Of a DNA stretch of 64,000 bases, positions 27,315-36,834 are shown in pieces; the first letter of the stretch is position 1, and the number at the start of each line of letters is the position of its first letter. Under the pieces are notes generated by a model, which was not told where the DNA came from, did not search any database, and worked only from the letters and a program-made list of their open reading frames with translations. A program made the translations under genes and the position numbers. Source of the DNA: an uncultured Lachnospiraceae bacterium. GTDB taxonomy: Bacteria; Bacillota; Clostridia; Lachnospirales; Lachnospiraceae. The stretch lies in the NCBI GenBank assembly GCA_910589265.1, contig CAJUTQ010000003.1:1-64000 (forward strand), in the 5' to 3' direction.

Positions 27315-28010
27315 ATGAGAATTTTATTAGTGGAAGATGACGAAAAATTAAAACTGACTCTTTCCTTTCAGTTAAAAAAAGAACATTTTGTAACGGATAC
27401 TTGTTCTGATGGTGAAGAAGCCATCTACTATATTCGTTTAGGAATCTATGATCTTATTTTATTAGACCGAATGATTCCTCTATTATCTGGGGATAAAGTA
27501 CTAGAAATTATGCGAAGTGAAAATATTGTAACTCCTGTCATTATTTTGACAGCCTTAGGTGATGTGGAGGATAAAATTACTGGTCTGGACCTTGGCGCTG
27601 ATGATTATCTTGTCAAACCTTTTGACTTTGAAGAACTCATGGCCAGGATACGATGTATATTCCGAAGGCCAAGAAAATTAGAATCTTTTGACATTCTAAA
27701 CCTTGGAAATACGTCCTACTATATTCACGAAAACAAACTTTCCTGTGGCAGTAAAAACTGCTCCCTATCTAAAAGAGAAGGGGCCCTTATGGAAATTTTT
27801 TTTAAAAATGCTTCCCAAGTTCTCCCAAGGGAACTTCTTTTATCCAAAGTTTGGGGCATTGAATCTGATGTGGAAATGGGCAATCTAGATAATTACATAC
27901 ATTTTCTAAGGAGACGTCTTAAAACAGTAGACAGTTCCCTTTCTATCCAGACTATTCGAGGAATTGGATTTTCCATGGAAGAAAGGGGGAAGGGAGGGAA
28001 AGACTCATGA
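27315..28010 (+). CDS. OmpR/PhoB-family response regulator
   Basis: A 231-residue response regulator. The receiver has an acidic pair at residues 8-9 (VEDDE), phospho-Asp51 in LLDRMIP and Lys in LVKPFDFEEL. The winged helix ends with TIRGIGFSM. It resembles the CusR/MprA-like branch. The ATG at 27315 has AAAGGG upstream; the extra 14 residues reachable at 27273 are not conserved. The kinase start overlaps the stop by four bases, so this is a coupled pair. Confidence 0.92.
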   Translation: MRILLVEDDEKLKLTLSFQLKKEHFVTDTCSDGEEAIYYIRLGIYDLILLDRMIPLLSGDKVLEIMRSENIVTPVIILTALGDVEDKITGLDLGADDYLVKPFDFEELMARIRCIFRRPRKLESFDILNLGNTSYYIHENKLSCGSKNCSLSKREGALMEIFFKNASQVLPRELLLSKVWGIESDVEMGNLDNYIHFLRRRLKTVDSSLSIQTIRGIGFSMEERGKGGKDS

Positions 28011-29284
28011 TAAAAACAGTTCATAAAAAGTTAACCCTTTTATGTGCTGGCATTACTGCCAGTATATTAATTACTTTCTCTCTTATTTTTCTTTTTGTTT
28101 CTGAAAGCAGTCTTAAAAAAACCAGTTTTCTATCCTTTCAAAGTGATATGAACACCCTCCTTAGCAACTTAGAGCAGCAAACAATCATAACCCATGAATG
28201 GCTCTCTAAATTAGAAGGAAATGGTAAGTATTCTATTCGTATTTTTGATAATGAAAAGGAACTTTTGTTCAATAAAAGTAAAAAGTACTCTCCTTTCACC
28301 GCCCATGCATGGGAATATTTTAAAAATTCTTATCCTCTGGAAAGTTCTCCTTTTGGAACTTCCCATAAAGAATTCCTCCTTCCTTCTCCCAATCAAGGAG
28401 AAGGCCCTTATTATGCTAGTATTGGTCAATCTATCCGTCCCCAAGGGGAACTTCGAATATGTATTCTTTCTTATCCAGAAAGCTTATACCTCCAAATTCA
28501 CAGGCAAAGACTCCTTTTTCTTGGCATTAATTGCACTGCTATATTCACTCTCTTTTTGTTTTCCTGGTTTTTTACAAAAAAACTATTATTTCCAATACAA
28601 AAAAATCAAGAAAGCCAAATCCAATTTGTAGCCTCTGCCTCCCATGAGCTTCGCACTCCCCTTGCTGTCATTTTGTCTGCTGTCTCTTCTATTCGAAAGT
28701 CTGAAGCTATTGAAAAGGAAATATTTTTAAATATCATTCAGTCAGAAGGAAACCGCATGTCCCGTCTTATTGATGATATGCTGACCTTGGCCCATGCAGA
28801 TAGCCATTCTTTTTCCATCCAAAGAAAACTCTTTTCTATGGATACCCTTGTGCTAAACAGCTTTGAGGCTTTTGAAGCTATGGCTAAGGAAAAAGGACTT
28901 CGTTTTTTCGTTGAACTGCCCAACGAAGCTATCCCTCCTATAAATGGCGATGAAGAACGTCTTTCTCAAGTTATAGGAATTCTTTTACATAATGCCTTTA
29001 GCTATACGCCAAAGGGAGGAAAGATTTTCCTAACTTTATCTTATAACCAAAGTAACTTTTTACTCTCAGTGAAAGATAATGGACCTGGTATTCCTGACTC
29101 AGAAAAAGAACTTATATTTGGAAGGTTTTATCGCAGCGAATTTTCTAGAAACAATAAAGAGCATTTTGGTCTGGGTTTATGTATTGCAAAGGAACTCGTC
29201 AGGGCCCATTATGGTACAATACAAGTTCAGGATACTCCCAAAGGAGGGAGTACCTTTCTTGTCACTATTCCGCTAAATAAATAG
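28007..29284 (+). CDS. Sensor histidine kinase
   Basis: A 425-residue two-transmembrane kinase. Helix 1 lies near residues 10-32, then an extracellular sensor of about 140 residues, and helix 2 at the LLFLGINCTAIFTLFLFSW segment. HisKA follows with FVASASHELRTPLAV. The HATPase domain has a divergent N box (LLHNAFSYTP), then DNGPGIP and HFGLGLCIA. There is no clear HAMP between helix 2 and HisKA. It forms an operon with the upstream regulator. Its last 20 bases overlap the end of the converging lipoprotein gene. Confidence 0.92.
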   Translation: MIKTVHKKLTLLCAGITASILITFSLIFLFVSESSLKKTSFLSFQSDMNTLLSNLEQQTIITHEWLSKLEGNGKYSIRIFDNEKELLFNKSKKYSPFTAHAWEYFKNSYPLESSPFGTSHKEFLLPSPNQGEGPYYASIGQSIRPQGELRICILSYPESLYLQIHRQRLLFLGINCTAIFTLFLFSWFFTKKLLFPIQKNQESQIQFVASASHELRTPLAVILSAVSSIRKSEAIEKEIFLNIIQSEGNRMSRLIDDMLTLAHADSHSFSIQRKLFSMDTLVLNSFEAFEAMAKEKGLRFFVELPNEAIPPINGDEERLSQVIGILLHNAFSYTPKGGKIFLTLSYNQSNFLLSVKDNGPGIPDSEKELIFGRFYRSEFSRNNKEHFGLGLCIAKELVRAHYGTIQVQDTPKGGSTFLVTIPLNK

Positions 29285-31568
29285 ACGCCTTTTTTTCAAT
29301 TTCTTCTACTGCCTCATCCACAGTTATTTCCCCAAAGAGGGCTCTTGAACCTATTTCATAAATAATATTTTCTATTGTTTTATCTCCTGATTTTACCTTT
29401 GTTAATTCTTCTACCAATTTAACTAAATTATCTCTCTCTATATTTTCAGGGGCTGTAATAGTAAAAGAGAACATTTCCCCTGTCTCTTTATTTGTATAGC
29501 CAATGGAGCTTATTTCCTTCCCTGGCTCATATTCTTTTATTTGTTTTAAGAATGCCTCCTTATTTACTGGAAGCCCCTCTGCTCTATCTCCTCCTGTCCC
29601 AGACTGTACTTCTTCACTAAATATTTTTCTAATAAAGTCTTTTCCTAATTCTTTCTGGGAACTTTGGCTGTTCATTCCTATTACTGTATGGGCTAAAAAC
29701 TCGTTGGTATTTTCTCCTTTCCATCCATATCCTTTTTGAGCAGAAACTGCACTTGTCAAATACGGAAATCTATATAGGGCGTCTAAGCTGCCAATAGATA
29801 GTCTGCTATCCCCTTCTGCAATATTTAAAGCCCCATTCAGGATAGACAATCTACTTTCTATATAGATATCTCTATCCATTTTCATTCCTCCTGATGAATC
29901 CAACTGTTCTTTGCGTTTTTGTATTTCCAATTCGTCTACTCCAAGTATATCCGCATCATAAATTCTCTTTGCCAGTGTCAAAAAATTTCTAATGTTTTCT
30001 ACATGTAGTGTATTATCCTCTTTTTTCCATTCATTGGAACATAACAAAGTTAAATATCTTAATGCCATTTCTTCTGAATAAAAACTACAAATAGTCCCAT
30101 CTTTCTCTTTTTTCCTTATCTCTTCCATTTCCTCTGCCAAACTTTGGAGACTATCAATCTTGCTAATATTTTCCATAGGGCCTATCATGATAGGAATAGA
30201 AAATCGAGCTGGAACAGCTTCTACAGTCTCTCCTGTTTTATAAGCATTGATTATAGGCAAAAACATTGTCCAGGACGCACTTATTTCTTCTAACAGGGGA
30301 CTTAAATCTTCTAGCACTCCTCTATTTCTATATGATTCTATGTTCATTCCATCTAAAATGATTATATCTGGTCCCTTACCTGATAAAATTTCCGTATTTA
30401 AATTTTTTATAGCATCTTCTTCTCTCATACCATCCTGTCCGTCTAGTCCTATACTATATTGGATATAGACCTGGGGATTTTCCTTTTGATATTGGCTGAT
30501 AGTCCTACGAATCATTTGATTTTCTTTCAAACTGAAAATTTTCAGTTGTTTGTCTGGCACTGTGGGAACTGTTTCATCATATGCAAACCGAACAATCTCT
30601 TCCTTTTGAGAAAACAGAACAAAGAAAGTATTGTCTTTAGTAATGCACATTGCATATAAATTACATGAAGGATCCCCAAAGGTACTTAAACTGCCTTCTA
30701 TTACTTGTTCCATCACGGTTCCATTAAGGACATGACGGTAAAGACCCTTATCACAAGCCAGATATAGAACATCCTCCTCTTCCCCTGGAATAAGTAAAAG
30801 AGTTTTTGTATCTGCGTTATTTCCCAAACTTTTATTTATGTCATCCTGTATAAATTTAGATAGGGTTTTATCTTCCTCTAGTAATTGCCCTTTTTCCAAA
30901 TCAAAACAATATACAGAATCTTGTGATATTCCTACAAAAACATTGCCAACAATGGCTCCATAATAAATGATTGTGTCTCCTTCAAAAAGTAGTTTTGTAT
31001 CTCCAGTTTCCTTATTTATCTCATAAAAGCCTCCTTGTGAATCCGTTAAAAAAATACCTCCTTCGTGAGAAAAATGAAAATTATTGGCAGTCTTTCCTTC
31101 CATGCCATTTATATCAGTCCTCTTTCCTTCTTTGTCAAAAATAACGCCTAAAAATTCCATTCCCTCTTCTTCTTTCACTCCGTAAACAAGGCCAATACTT
31201 CCATCTTCTCCCCCTGATAAGCTCTCAATATATTCCTCGGTTGCAAACTGATTAAACCATGGGACTTCCCCTTGATTCCACGTTTCCCCTCCATCAAGGG
31301 AAACATAATAGTTTCCATAATTGTCAAATAAAGTCAGACTTCCATCACTGAGTCGAATTAATTCTCTTTTATACCCCAATCCTTCTGGAAGACTATATGC
31401 TGTTTCTATATAACGTCCCATAGAAGAGGCTGTATCCTTCTGATCTCCTTTGTCTTCCTCTATTCCCCTTTGATTATCCATATTTTCCTGTACTCTCACA
31501 TTTTTTCCACATCCAGTAATATAAAAAATAAACAATAGCAGAAGTATTCTAAATATTTTTCTTTTCAT
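29265..31568 (-). CDS. Large lipoprotein: exo-sialidase/BNR-like N-half plus ABC solute-binding-like C-half
   Basis: A 767-residue predicted lipoprotein with signal peptide and lipobox FYITGCGKN near residue 20. Residues about 50-330 contain repeated blades with Asp-box-like turns (SLDGGETWNQ), suggesting a beta-propeller. Residues about 340-700 resemble an extracellular solute-binding protein family 1 fold, with KQLKIFSLKEN, GPDIIILDGMN and GKDFIRKIFSEE segments. No transporter permease is adjacent, so it may be a surface sensor or scaffold rather than a transport subunit. It lies in a probable operon with the lipoprotein gene just upstream. Confidence 0.75.
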   Translation of the reverse strand: MKRKIFRILLLLFIFYITGCGKNVRVQENMDNQRGIEEDKGDQKDTASSMGRYIETAYSLPEGLGYKRELIRLSDGSLTLFDNYGNYYVSLDGGETWNQGEVPWFNQFATEEYIESLSGGEDGSIGLVYGVKEEEGMEFLGVIFDKEGKRTDINGMEGKTANNFHFSHEGGIFLTDSQGGFYEINKETGDTKLLFEGDTIIYYGAIVGNVFVGISQDSVYCFDLEKGQLLEEDKTLSKFIQDDINKSLGNNADTKTLLLIPGEEEDVLYLACDKGLYRHVLNGTVMEQVIEGSLSTFGDPSCNLYAMCITKDNTFFVLFSQKEEIVRFAYDETVPTVPDKQLKIFSLKENQMIRRTISQYQKENPQVYIQYSIGLDGQDGMREEDAIKNLNTEILSGKGPDIIILDGMNIESYRNRGVLEDLSPLLEEISASWTMFLPIINAYKTGETVEAVPARFSIPIMIGPMENISKIDSLQSLAEEMEEIRKKEKDGTICSFYSEEMALRYLTLLCSNEWKKEDNTLHVENIRNFLTLAKRIYDADILGVDELEIQKRKEQLDSSGGMKMDRDIYIESRLSILNGALNIAEGDSRLSIGSLDALYRFPYLTSAVSAQKGYGWKGENTNEFLAHTVIGMNSQSSQKELGKDFIRKIFSEEVQSGTGGDRAEGLPVNKEAFLKQIKEYEPGKEISSIGYTNKETGEMFSFTITAPENIERDNLVKLVEELTKVKSGDKTIENIIYEIGSRALFGEITVDEAVEEIEKKASIYLAE

Positions 31569-31585
31569 ATTTATGTTTCACCCTT

Positions 31586-32071
31586 TTATTCTTCAAAAAT
31601 ACTTATTTCTATTACATTTGCAGCAAAAATATCTTCATCATAACTCCCTTGTATTTCCACGCTTTGTTTGATTTCTAAATTCTCTTCTCCCCCTTCAAAA
31701 GATGTTACATCTGTTTCTGTATCTATTCCCATATTTTTTATTTTTTTTACTATCCATCTTGTCTGTTCTGTATATTTAACTGGGATGAGGGTCTTATCTA
31801 TTAAACTAGAAACCATTACATTGTCTTCTACTTCTGCTTTATCTAGTACAAACTCCCCTTCACCTATGGATTCTACATTTCCATATAATGTTTCCATCTC
31901 CTTTCCTATGTCTGTTTCATCCCTTTTTCCCCCAGACTCTGTTTCCTTTTCTCCTGTTTCTTCTTGTACAGTATTTGATTTTATTACTATTGCATCTTTC
32001 TCCTTTTGCCCACACCCTATACATCCATAGGCTGTCCATATGGCAAGAATGGCTAAAACCCATTTTTTCAT
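31586..32071 (-). CDS. Hypothetical lipoprotein
   Basis: A 161-residue protein with a type II signal peptide: a short basic start, a hydrophobic run and Cys in AYGCIGCGQ near residue 20. The mature part is acidic with a Glu/Lys/Asp-rich linker, then about 90 residues of mixed beta character. I chose the ATG at 32071 because GGGAG lies nine bases upstream; a TTG at 32089 would add six residues. It ends 17 bases before the large lipoprotein start. No family is recognised. Confidence 0.75.
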   Translation of the reverse strand: MKKWVLAILAIWTAYGCIGCGQKEKDAIVIKSNTVQEETGEKETESGGKRDETDIGKEMETLYGNVESIGEGEFVLDKAEVEDNVMVSSLIDKTLIPVKYTEQTRWIVKKIKNMGIDTETDVTSFEGGEENLEIKQSVEIQGSYDEDIFAANVIEISIFEE

Positions 32072-32160
32072 ATTTTTTTCATCTCCCAACTCTATAATTT
32101 TTTATAAAAAGGGCTATGCCCCTTTCCATTTAGAATATAGAATCTTCTTCTAATTATTTT

Positions 32161-33495
32161 CTAAAATGGTGCATAGCCGTATACTTTCTTATAACGAATC
32201 AAATAAAAACAGGAAAGAAATAATGTTAGAAATTCTGCAACAGGGACTGCAATCCATACCCCATTTACCCCTAGTACAAAAGGAAGAAGTATAATACATA
32301 TAGCAATAAATATAAAAGTTCTTGCAAAAGAAATAATTGCAGATATTTTTCCATTGGAAAGGGCTGTAAACATGGCAGAGGCAAAAATATTCATTCCTGC
32401 TAAAAAATAGTTAAAAGAAAAGAGAAAAAATCCATGTACAGCAATTTCATAGATTCCCTCTTCCCTAGATGTAAAAATCCCTACAATGACTGGTGTAAAT
32501 AAAAGGGCCAATATGGCCACAATAAGGGAGGATACAGGGACAAATTTCAGACAAATACCATAAACTTTTTGTAAAAGTTGTCGATTGCCGCTTCCATAAT
32601 TGAAGCTAATAACAGGGGCAACTCCCATAGAAAATCCCAAGTATAAAGCATTAAATAAAAATTGTCCATATAGTACTATAGTAATTGCAGCGACTCCGTC
32701 CTCTCCTAAAAGACGAAGCATAATAATATTAAATAAGTAAGTTATAATTGCACTGGAAAGATTGCTTACCATCTCTGAAGAACCATTCATGCAGCTTTGA
32801 AGAAGCATCTTAAAATCTGCCTTAGGCATTGTAAAAAATAAGCTGTGTCTAGAAAAGGAAAAATACAAAAGTCCTATTATAGCAGGCACCAACTGTCCGA
32901 AGCCTGTTGCCAATGCTGCCCCAGCAATTCCCATTTGAGCAGGTCCCATCAGTACATAATCCATTAATATATTGGTAACTCCGCCCAAAATAGTCATTGT
33001 CAATCCTATATTGGGACGACCTGCTGTGACAAAAAATGTTTGAAAGAGCAATTGAAGCATACAGGCAGGAGCAAAAAATAAAGAAATCTGAAGATATGTC
33101 TTGCAATCTCCTAATAGTATTTTTGTAGAACCTAACACTTTGCAAAGCTCCTCCAGAAAAATGGTTCCAATGGCCATCATGAGAAGTCCCCCTGCAACTC
33201 CTGCTACTATGAGAAAGGTAAAGTCTCTCCTAGCCTCTTCCTCTTTCCCCTCACCTAACTTTTTTGCTATAACTGCGCTGCCTCCAGTAGCCAGCATGAT
33301 TCCTATAGCCATTAATATATTGATAATGGGAAATACAATATTTAGTGCTGAAAGTGCATTGCTTCCTACAAGCCTAGACAAAAAAATTCCGTCTACAATT
33401 GTATATAAGGACATAAAGACCATCATAACCATTGTAGGCAAAGCAAACTGAAGTAATGAAAAAAATCCAAAATCCTTACTAATTGAATTCGACAT
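32161..33495 (-). CDS. MATE family efflux transporter
   Basis: A 444-residue protein with twelve predicted transmembrane helices, a Na+ or H+ antiporter of the MATE superfamily (drug or metabolite export). The VDGIFLSRLVGSNALSALNI segment in helix 2 and the repeated VAPVISFNYGSG in the second half are hallmarks. AGGAGG lies seven bases before the ATG. The upstream promoter has an unusual 19-base spacer (33555-33585), which suggests control by a MerR-type activator. The substrate is unknown. Confidence 0.93.
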   Translation of the reverse strand: MSNSISKDFGFFSLLQFALPTMVMMVFMSLYTIVDGIFLSRLVGSNALSALNIVFPIINILMAIGIMLATGGSAVIAKKLGEGKEEEARRDFTFLIVAGVAGGLLMMAIGTIFLEELCKVLGSTKILLGDCKTYLQISLFFAPACMLQLLFQTFFVTAGRPNIGLTMTILGGVTNILMDYVLMGPAQMGIAGAALATGFGQLVPAIIGLLYFSFSRHSLFFTMPKADFKMLLQSCMNGSSEMVSNLSSAIITYLFNIIMLRLLGEDGVAAITIVLYGQFLFNALYLGFSMGVAPVISFNYGSGNRQLLQKVYGICLKFVPVSSLIVAILALLFTPVIVGIFTSREEGIYEIAVHGFFLFSFNYFLAGMNIFASAMFTALSNGKISAIISFARTFIFIAICIILLPFVLGVNGVWIAVPVAEFLTLFLSCFYLIRYKKVYGYAPF

Positions 33496-33554
33496 ATAAT
33501 CCTCCTATCTAATGTTGTGTTTGTTCAATACTGCCCAACGGGATTTGTCTAAAT

Positions 33555-33585
33555 ATCATAAAGTATAGTATAACACGATAGTCAA
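33555..33585 (-). promoter_or_regulatory. Promoter with 19-bp spacer upstream of the MATE gene
   Basis: On the minus strand TTGACT (33585-33580) and TATGAT (33560-33555) are separated by 19 bases, a spacing typical of MerR-activated promoters, about 60 bases upstream of the gene. The spacer holds the imperfect repeat TATACTATAC. No merR gene is seen in the window. Confidence 0.5.
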
Positions 33586-33652
33586 GATCTTTTCTTTTCA
33601 TTACTTCTTTCAAATTTTTGTGGGCATATATTTCGTTTATAAGCAAAAAAAC

Positions 33653-33695
33653 ACCTCATAAAATCAATGTTTTATTTATTTAGATTTTACGAGGT
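33653..33695. terminator. Bidirectional intrinsic terminator
   Basis: ACCTCATAAAATC pairs with GATTTTACGAGGT with one mismatch, around a 17-base loop. The minus strand continues GTGTTTTTTTG and the plus strand ATATTTTTTA. It serves the YCII-domain gene on the minus strand. Confidence 0.8.
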
Positions 33696-33746
33696 ATATT
33701 TTTTATTCTTTTTTAAAATTCTTACCATTTTGTACTACATTCTTTA

Positions 33747-34037
33747 TTAGAACCATTCCGCCGCCTTTGGGTTTTTGTAATGGGCATCAAAAGATACCAC
33801 CCGATAGGTCTGAATACCTGCCTGAAAAAACGGCTCCTGTGCAAGATAATCCTCAATCTGTTGGCGGGATTTTGCCTTCATTACAAATACAACCCCATCC
33901 ATCCCTTTCTTCAAACCAGAAAATAGAATCATTCCTGCATCCATGGCTTTTTTTGTGTAAGCCTTATGCTCTTTCATCAGTTCGTCATTCATATTAGGAT
34001 GCTCCACCAAATTACCCTCAATCATAAAAAATTCCAT
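33747..34037 (-). CDS. YCII-related domain protein
   Basis: A 96-residue protein with the YciI/DGPF ferredoxin-like fold: an N-terminal strand, HKAYTKKAMDAGMILFSG, an active-site-like MKAKSRQQIEDYLAQEPFFQAGIQ segment and a C-terminal strand. The family includes small dehydrochlorinase-like enzymes, but most members have no known function. The ATG at 34037 has GAGG seven bases upstream; another ATG at 34025 is possible. Confidence 0.85.
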   Translation of the reverse strand: MEFFMIEGNLVEHPNMNDELMKEHKAYTKKAMDAGMILFSGLKKGMDGVVFVMKAKSRQQIEDYLAQEPFFQAGIQTYRVVSFDAHYKNPKAAEWF

Positions 34038-34225
34038 TGTTCTTCCTCATATCCTATTAAAGTAGTAGTTTTTAATGTTCCTCTCCAAGAACAGATATTT
34101 CCATACAGACATTCTCCCAGGTTTTTGCAATCAATGTATTCTCTAACGTTTTTCGAATGTTGCACGAGCCTGATCTGTTCCCTAAAAAGGCTGCCAAAAC
34201 TATCTTCGTCAGTCTCCTTTATCAT
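34022..34225 (-). CDS. Possible small ORF overlapping the YCII gene
   Basis: An open frame of 67 codons that overlaps the start of the YCII gene by 16 bases in another frame. It has two cysteines in its middle part and a mixed, not A/T-biased, composition. Its ATG lies only one base after GGAG, too close for good initiation, and no family is recognised. It may be a remnant or not a gene at all. Confidence 0.25.
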   Translation of the reverse strand: MIKETDEDSFGSLFREQIRLVQHSKNVREYIDCKNLGECLYGNICSWRGTLKTTTLIGYEEEQWNFL

Positions 34226-34328
34226 ACTCCGAAATAAATAGCTAATGGGATTATAAACTTTTAGGAAAAGAAAAAGAATCCTCCTCAGTGATCACAACTA
34301 AAGATACGGATTCCCTTTAAAAAATAAT

Positions 34329-34411
34329 GCCGGTGACCGGACTTGAACCGGTACAGGATTGCTCCCGAAGGATTTTAAGTCCTTTGCGTCTGCCTATTCC
34401 GCCACACCGGC
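34329..34411 (-). tRNA. tRNA-Leu (TAA)
   Basis: An 83-base class II tRNA. Acceptor GCCGGTG / CACCGGC, anticodon stem AAGGA / TCCTT around CTTAAAA giving anticodon TAA, a long variable arm, and T loop TTCAAGT. A hairpin GAATCC / GGATTC with a T-rich tail lies downstream at 34270-34318 and may end its transcript. Confidence 0.96.
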
Positions 34412-34678
34412 ATACATAGAAATATAAACTTGTTCTCTTTCTTACTTGATGTGGAAGTTAAATCTTCCACATCTTAATCTTTCTTATTTATATTTTGATG
34501 TTTTGTTCAAAAGGTATTTTCCTTTCTATGATACAATAAAAACGTTTAAATTTCCCTACAGAGTTTCATACTTTTGTATATTTTAAAACTATATTCATTT
34601 ATACAAAAATAGCGATCATAACCTTTTGACTTTGGTATTGTATCATATTTTTATTAAAACTTCAAGGCTGTTTTTTAT
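34412..34678. other. Intergenic region, no clear gene
   Basis: 267 bases, A/T-rich, between tRNA-Leu and the GH13 gene, both on the minus strand. A short inverted repeat GTGGAAG...CTTCCAC at 34450-34470 can form a small hairpin. I see no open frame with a ribosome binding site. Confidence 0.4.
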
Positions 34679-36796
34679 TTATATAATAAATAGGACATCT
34701 TTCTTTGTCACCTGTCTTAACAATATGGCCGAAGTCCCAGGCATAACTATATGAAGTTTACCCATCTCCACCTGATAACGTGTTGGTTTTGTATAAAAGC
34801 CTTGTGAGTCTGTCATTATTTTGCATTCCAGCACTGCATCCTTTGGAATTTCAATATCAGAAAGTTTTACTTCTATGTCCTTCTCATAGTTGTTATTATT
34901 CACAATGATAACACATTGGTTTTTCAGGGTAAATCTTCCATATGCCACTACATTATATTCTGCTGCTATAAACTTTAGGGAACCTGTCTTTAATTCTTCA
35001 CACTTTTTTCGTATCTCTATTAATTTTCTATGAAATTCAATTAATTCCTGATCTTCTTTGCCCCAAGGATAGGTTCTTCTGTTATCGGGATCTGTAAACC
35101 CACATAATCCAGCCTCATCTCCATAGTAAATGGTAGGAGCACCTGTCCAAGTCATCTGCATGAGAATGGCCTCCCTAAATACTGCCTTGTTCACTCCTTC
35201 ATTAGCTGCCTCTGAACCTAAATTATTCATTCGCCCCACTTTATGATTCGTCCTTGTAAGAAATCGGGAATGATCATGGTTTGATAATTGATTCATGGAA
35301 ACTTCCAAAGAAGGCCACGGAAAATGAGCGCTGTTATGGATCATAGCATCACAAAAGCTTGTAGCATTTCCATACAAATCCTCTCTGTAATCATCACTGT
35401 GCTTCTCCATACCTGTTAAAAACCAGGTAATAGGTTCCATAAATGCGTCATAGTTCATGACTGTATCCCATTCTCTTCCATTCAGCCATTCTCTTGGATT
35501 TCCATAATGCTCTGCCAAAATAATAGCATTTGGATTTGCCTCTTTGACAGCCCTTCTAAAATCACTCCAAAATTGATGATTCATCTGAGAACTATGTCCA
35601 AGATCTGCAGCTACATCCAGCCTCCATCCATCCGCATTGTATGGGGGAGAAACCCACTTTCTCCCTATATCCAATATATATTGATATAGCTTTGGGGAAC
35701 CTTCATAATTTAACTTTGGTAATGTGTCATGTCCCCACCAGCCATCATACGTGTGATTATAAGGCCATTCATTCCCATAAAAATGAAAAAAGTTTTTATA
35801 AGGGCTTTCTTTTGAAATGTAAGCTCCTTTTTCATATCCCTCTTCCTCTTCATAGATCCTTTCCCTATCCATCCATTTGTTAAAAGAACCGCAATGGTTA
35901 AATACTCCATCTAATATAACTTTAATGTTCCTTTTATGAGCCTGCTGTACCAATTGTATAAATAGTAAGTTACTGGCCTCTAAATTTTCTTTGTTTGTCA
36001 CCCTTATTTTATACTTGCTGGCAAAACGGTTTTCCCACATGCCTTCTGATAAGACTTCTCCTCCATCTTTGACAATTTTTCCAATGTGAGGATCAATGTA
36101 ATCATAATCTTGTATGTCATATTTATGATTAGAAGGAGACACAAAAAGAGGATTGAAATAAATAGCTTCCACTCCTAACTTTTCCAAATAATCTAATTTA
36201 TCAATGACTCCTTGAATATCTCCTCCATAAAATTCCCTGACACCCATAGCATTGGGAAGCTTATTCCAGTCATCCACTTTTACTGTCTTCTCTCCAATAT
36301 AAAAATACTCATTTGTCTCCACACTGTTGCTTTTGTCCCCATTATAAAACCGATCAATGTATATTTGGTACATGACCGCCCCTTTTGCCCATTTAGGCGT
36401 TTTAAATCCAGGGATAATCAAAAAATTGTAGTATTCTTCGGCGTTTTTCACAACACCTCTCTGATCGTAAAAACACCATGCCTTTCCTGTAATAATTTGA
36501 AAATAGTACTTTACTATGCTGCTGTCAAGCTGGATCTCCTGCTCATAATAATCAAATTCATCGCTGCTAAATGCTTTTGTCATTAAAAAACTTTCTCTAT
36601 TACAAATAAGAAATACTCTATCTACATTATTTTTTGCAACTCGAAACCGAATAGTCACTAAGCCGTATGCGTTTGGTTCTTGAGGAATGACATAATCTGC
36701 AGATGAATCAGAAAATAATGCGCTCTTATTTAAAACAGGGCGCATTTCTGCAATATAATTTTGTGGCATTCTTCTTAAATGACTATTGAAAATCAT
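34679..36796 (-). CDS. Glycoside hydrolase family 13 alpha-glycosidase (neopullulanase-like)
   Basis: A 705-residue intracellular enzyme (no signal peptide) acting on alpha-glucans. An N-terminal CBM34-like beta domain (residues about 1-130) precedes the GH13 barrel. Catalytic residues are visible: nucleophile Asp in DGWRLDVAADLG, acid/base Glu in ILAEHYG and the third Asp in LSNHDHSR. The QIYIDRFYNGD entry and YYGDEAGLCGF follow the neopullulanase/cyclomaltodextrinase pattern. A C-terminal beta domain ends the protein. GGAGGGTG precedes the ATG. A 22-bp perfect palindrome lies 38 bases upstream and probably controls it. Confidence 0.92.
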   Translation of the reverse strand: MIFNSHLRRMPQNYIAEMRPVLNKSALFSDSSADYVIPQEPNAYGLVTIRFRVAKNNVDRVFLICNRESFLMTKAFSSDEFDYYEQEIQLDSSIVKYYFQIITGKAWCFYDQRGVVKNAEEYYNFLIIPGFKTPKWAKGAVMYQIYIDRFYNGDKSNSVETNEYFYIGEKTVKVDDWNKLPNAMGVREFYGGDIQGVIDKLDYLEKLGVEAIYFNPLFVSPSNHKYDIQDYDYIDPHIGKIVKDGGEVLSEGMWENRFASKYKIRVTNKENLEASNLLFIQLVQQAHKRNIKVILDGVFNHCGSFNKWMDRERIYEEEEGYEKGAYISKESPYKNFFHFYGNEWPYNHTYDGWWGHDTLPKLNYEGSPKLYQYILDIGRKWVSPPYNADGWRLDVAADLGHSSQMNHQFWSDFRRAVKEANPNAIILAEHYGNPREWLNGREWDTVMNYDAFMEPITWFLTGMEKHSDDYREDLYGNATSFCDAMIHNSAHFPWPSLEVSMNQLSNHDHSRFLTRTNHKVGRMNNLGSEAANEGVNKAVFREAILMQMTWTGAPTIYYGDEAGLCGFTDPDNRRTYPWGKEDQELIEFHRKLIEIRKKCEELKTGSLKFIAAEYNVVAYGRFTLKNQCVIIVNNNNYEKDIEVKLSDIEIPKDAVLECKIMTDSQGFYTKPTRYQVEMGKLHIVMPGTSAILLRQVTKKDVLFII

Positions 36797-36834
36797 TTTT
36801 ACACCCTCCCTCTATGTATGCCTTCTTACTATAA

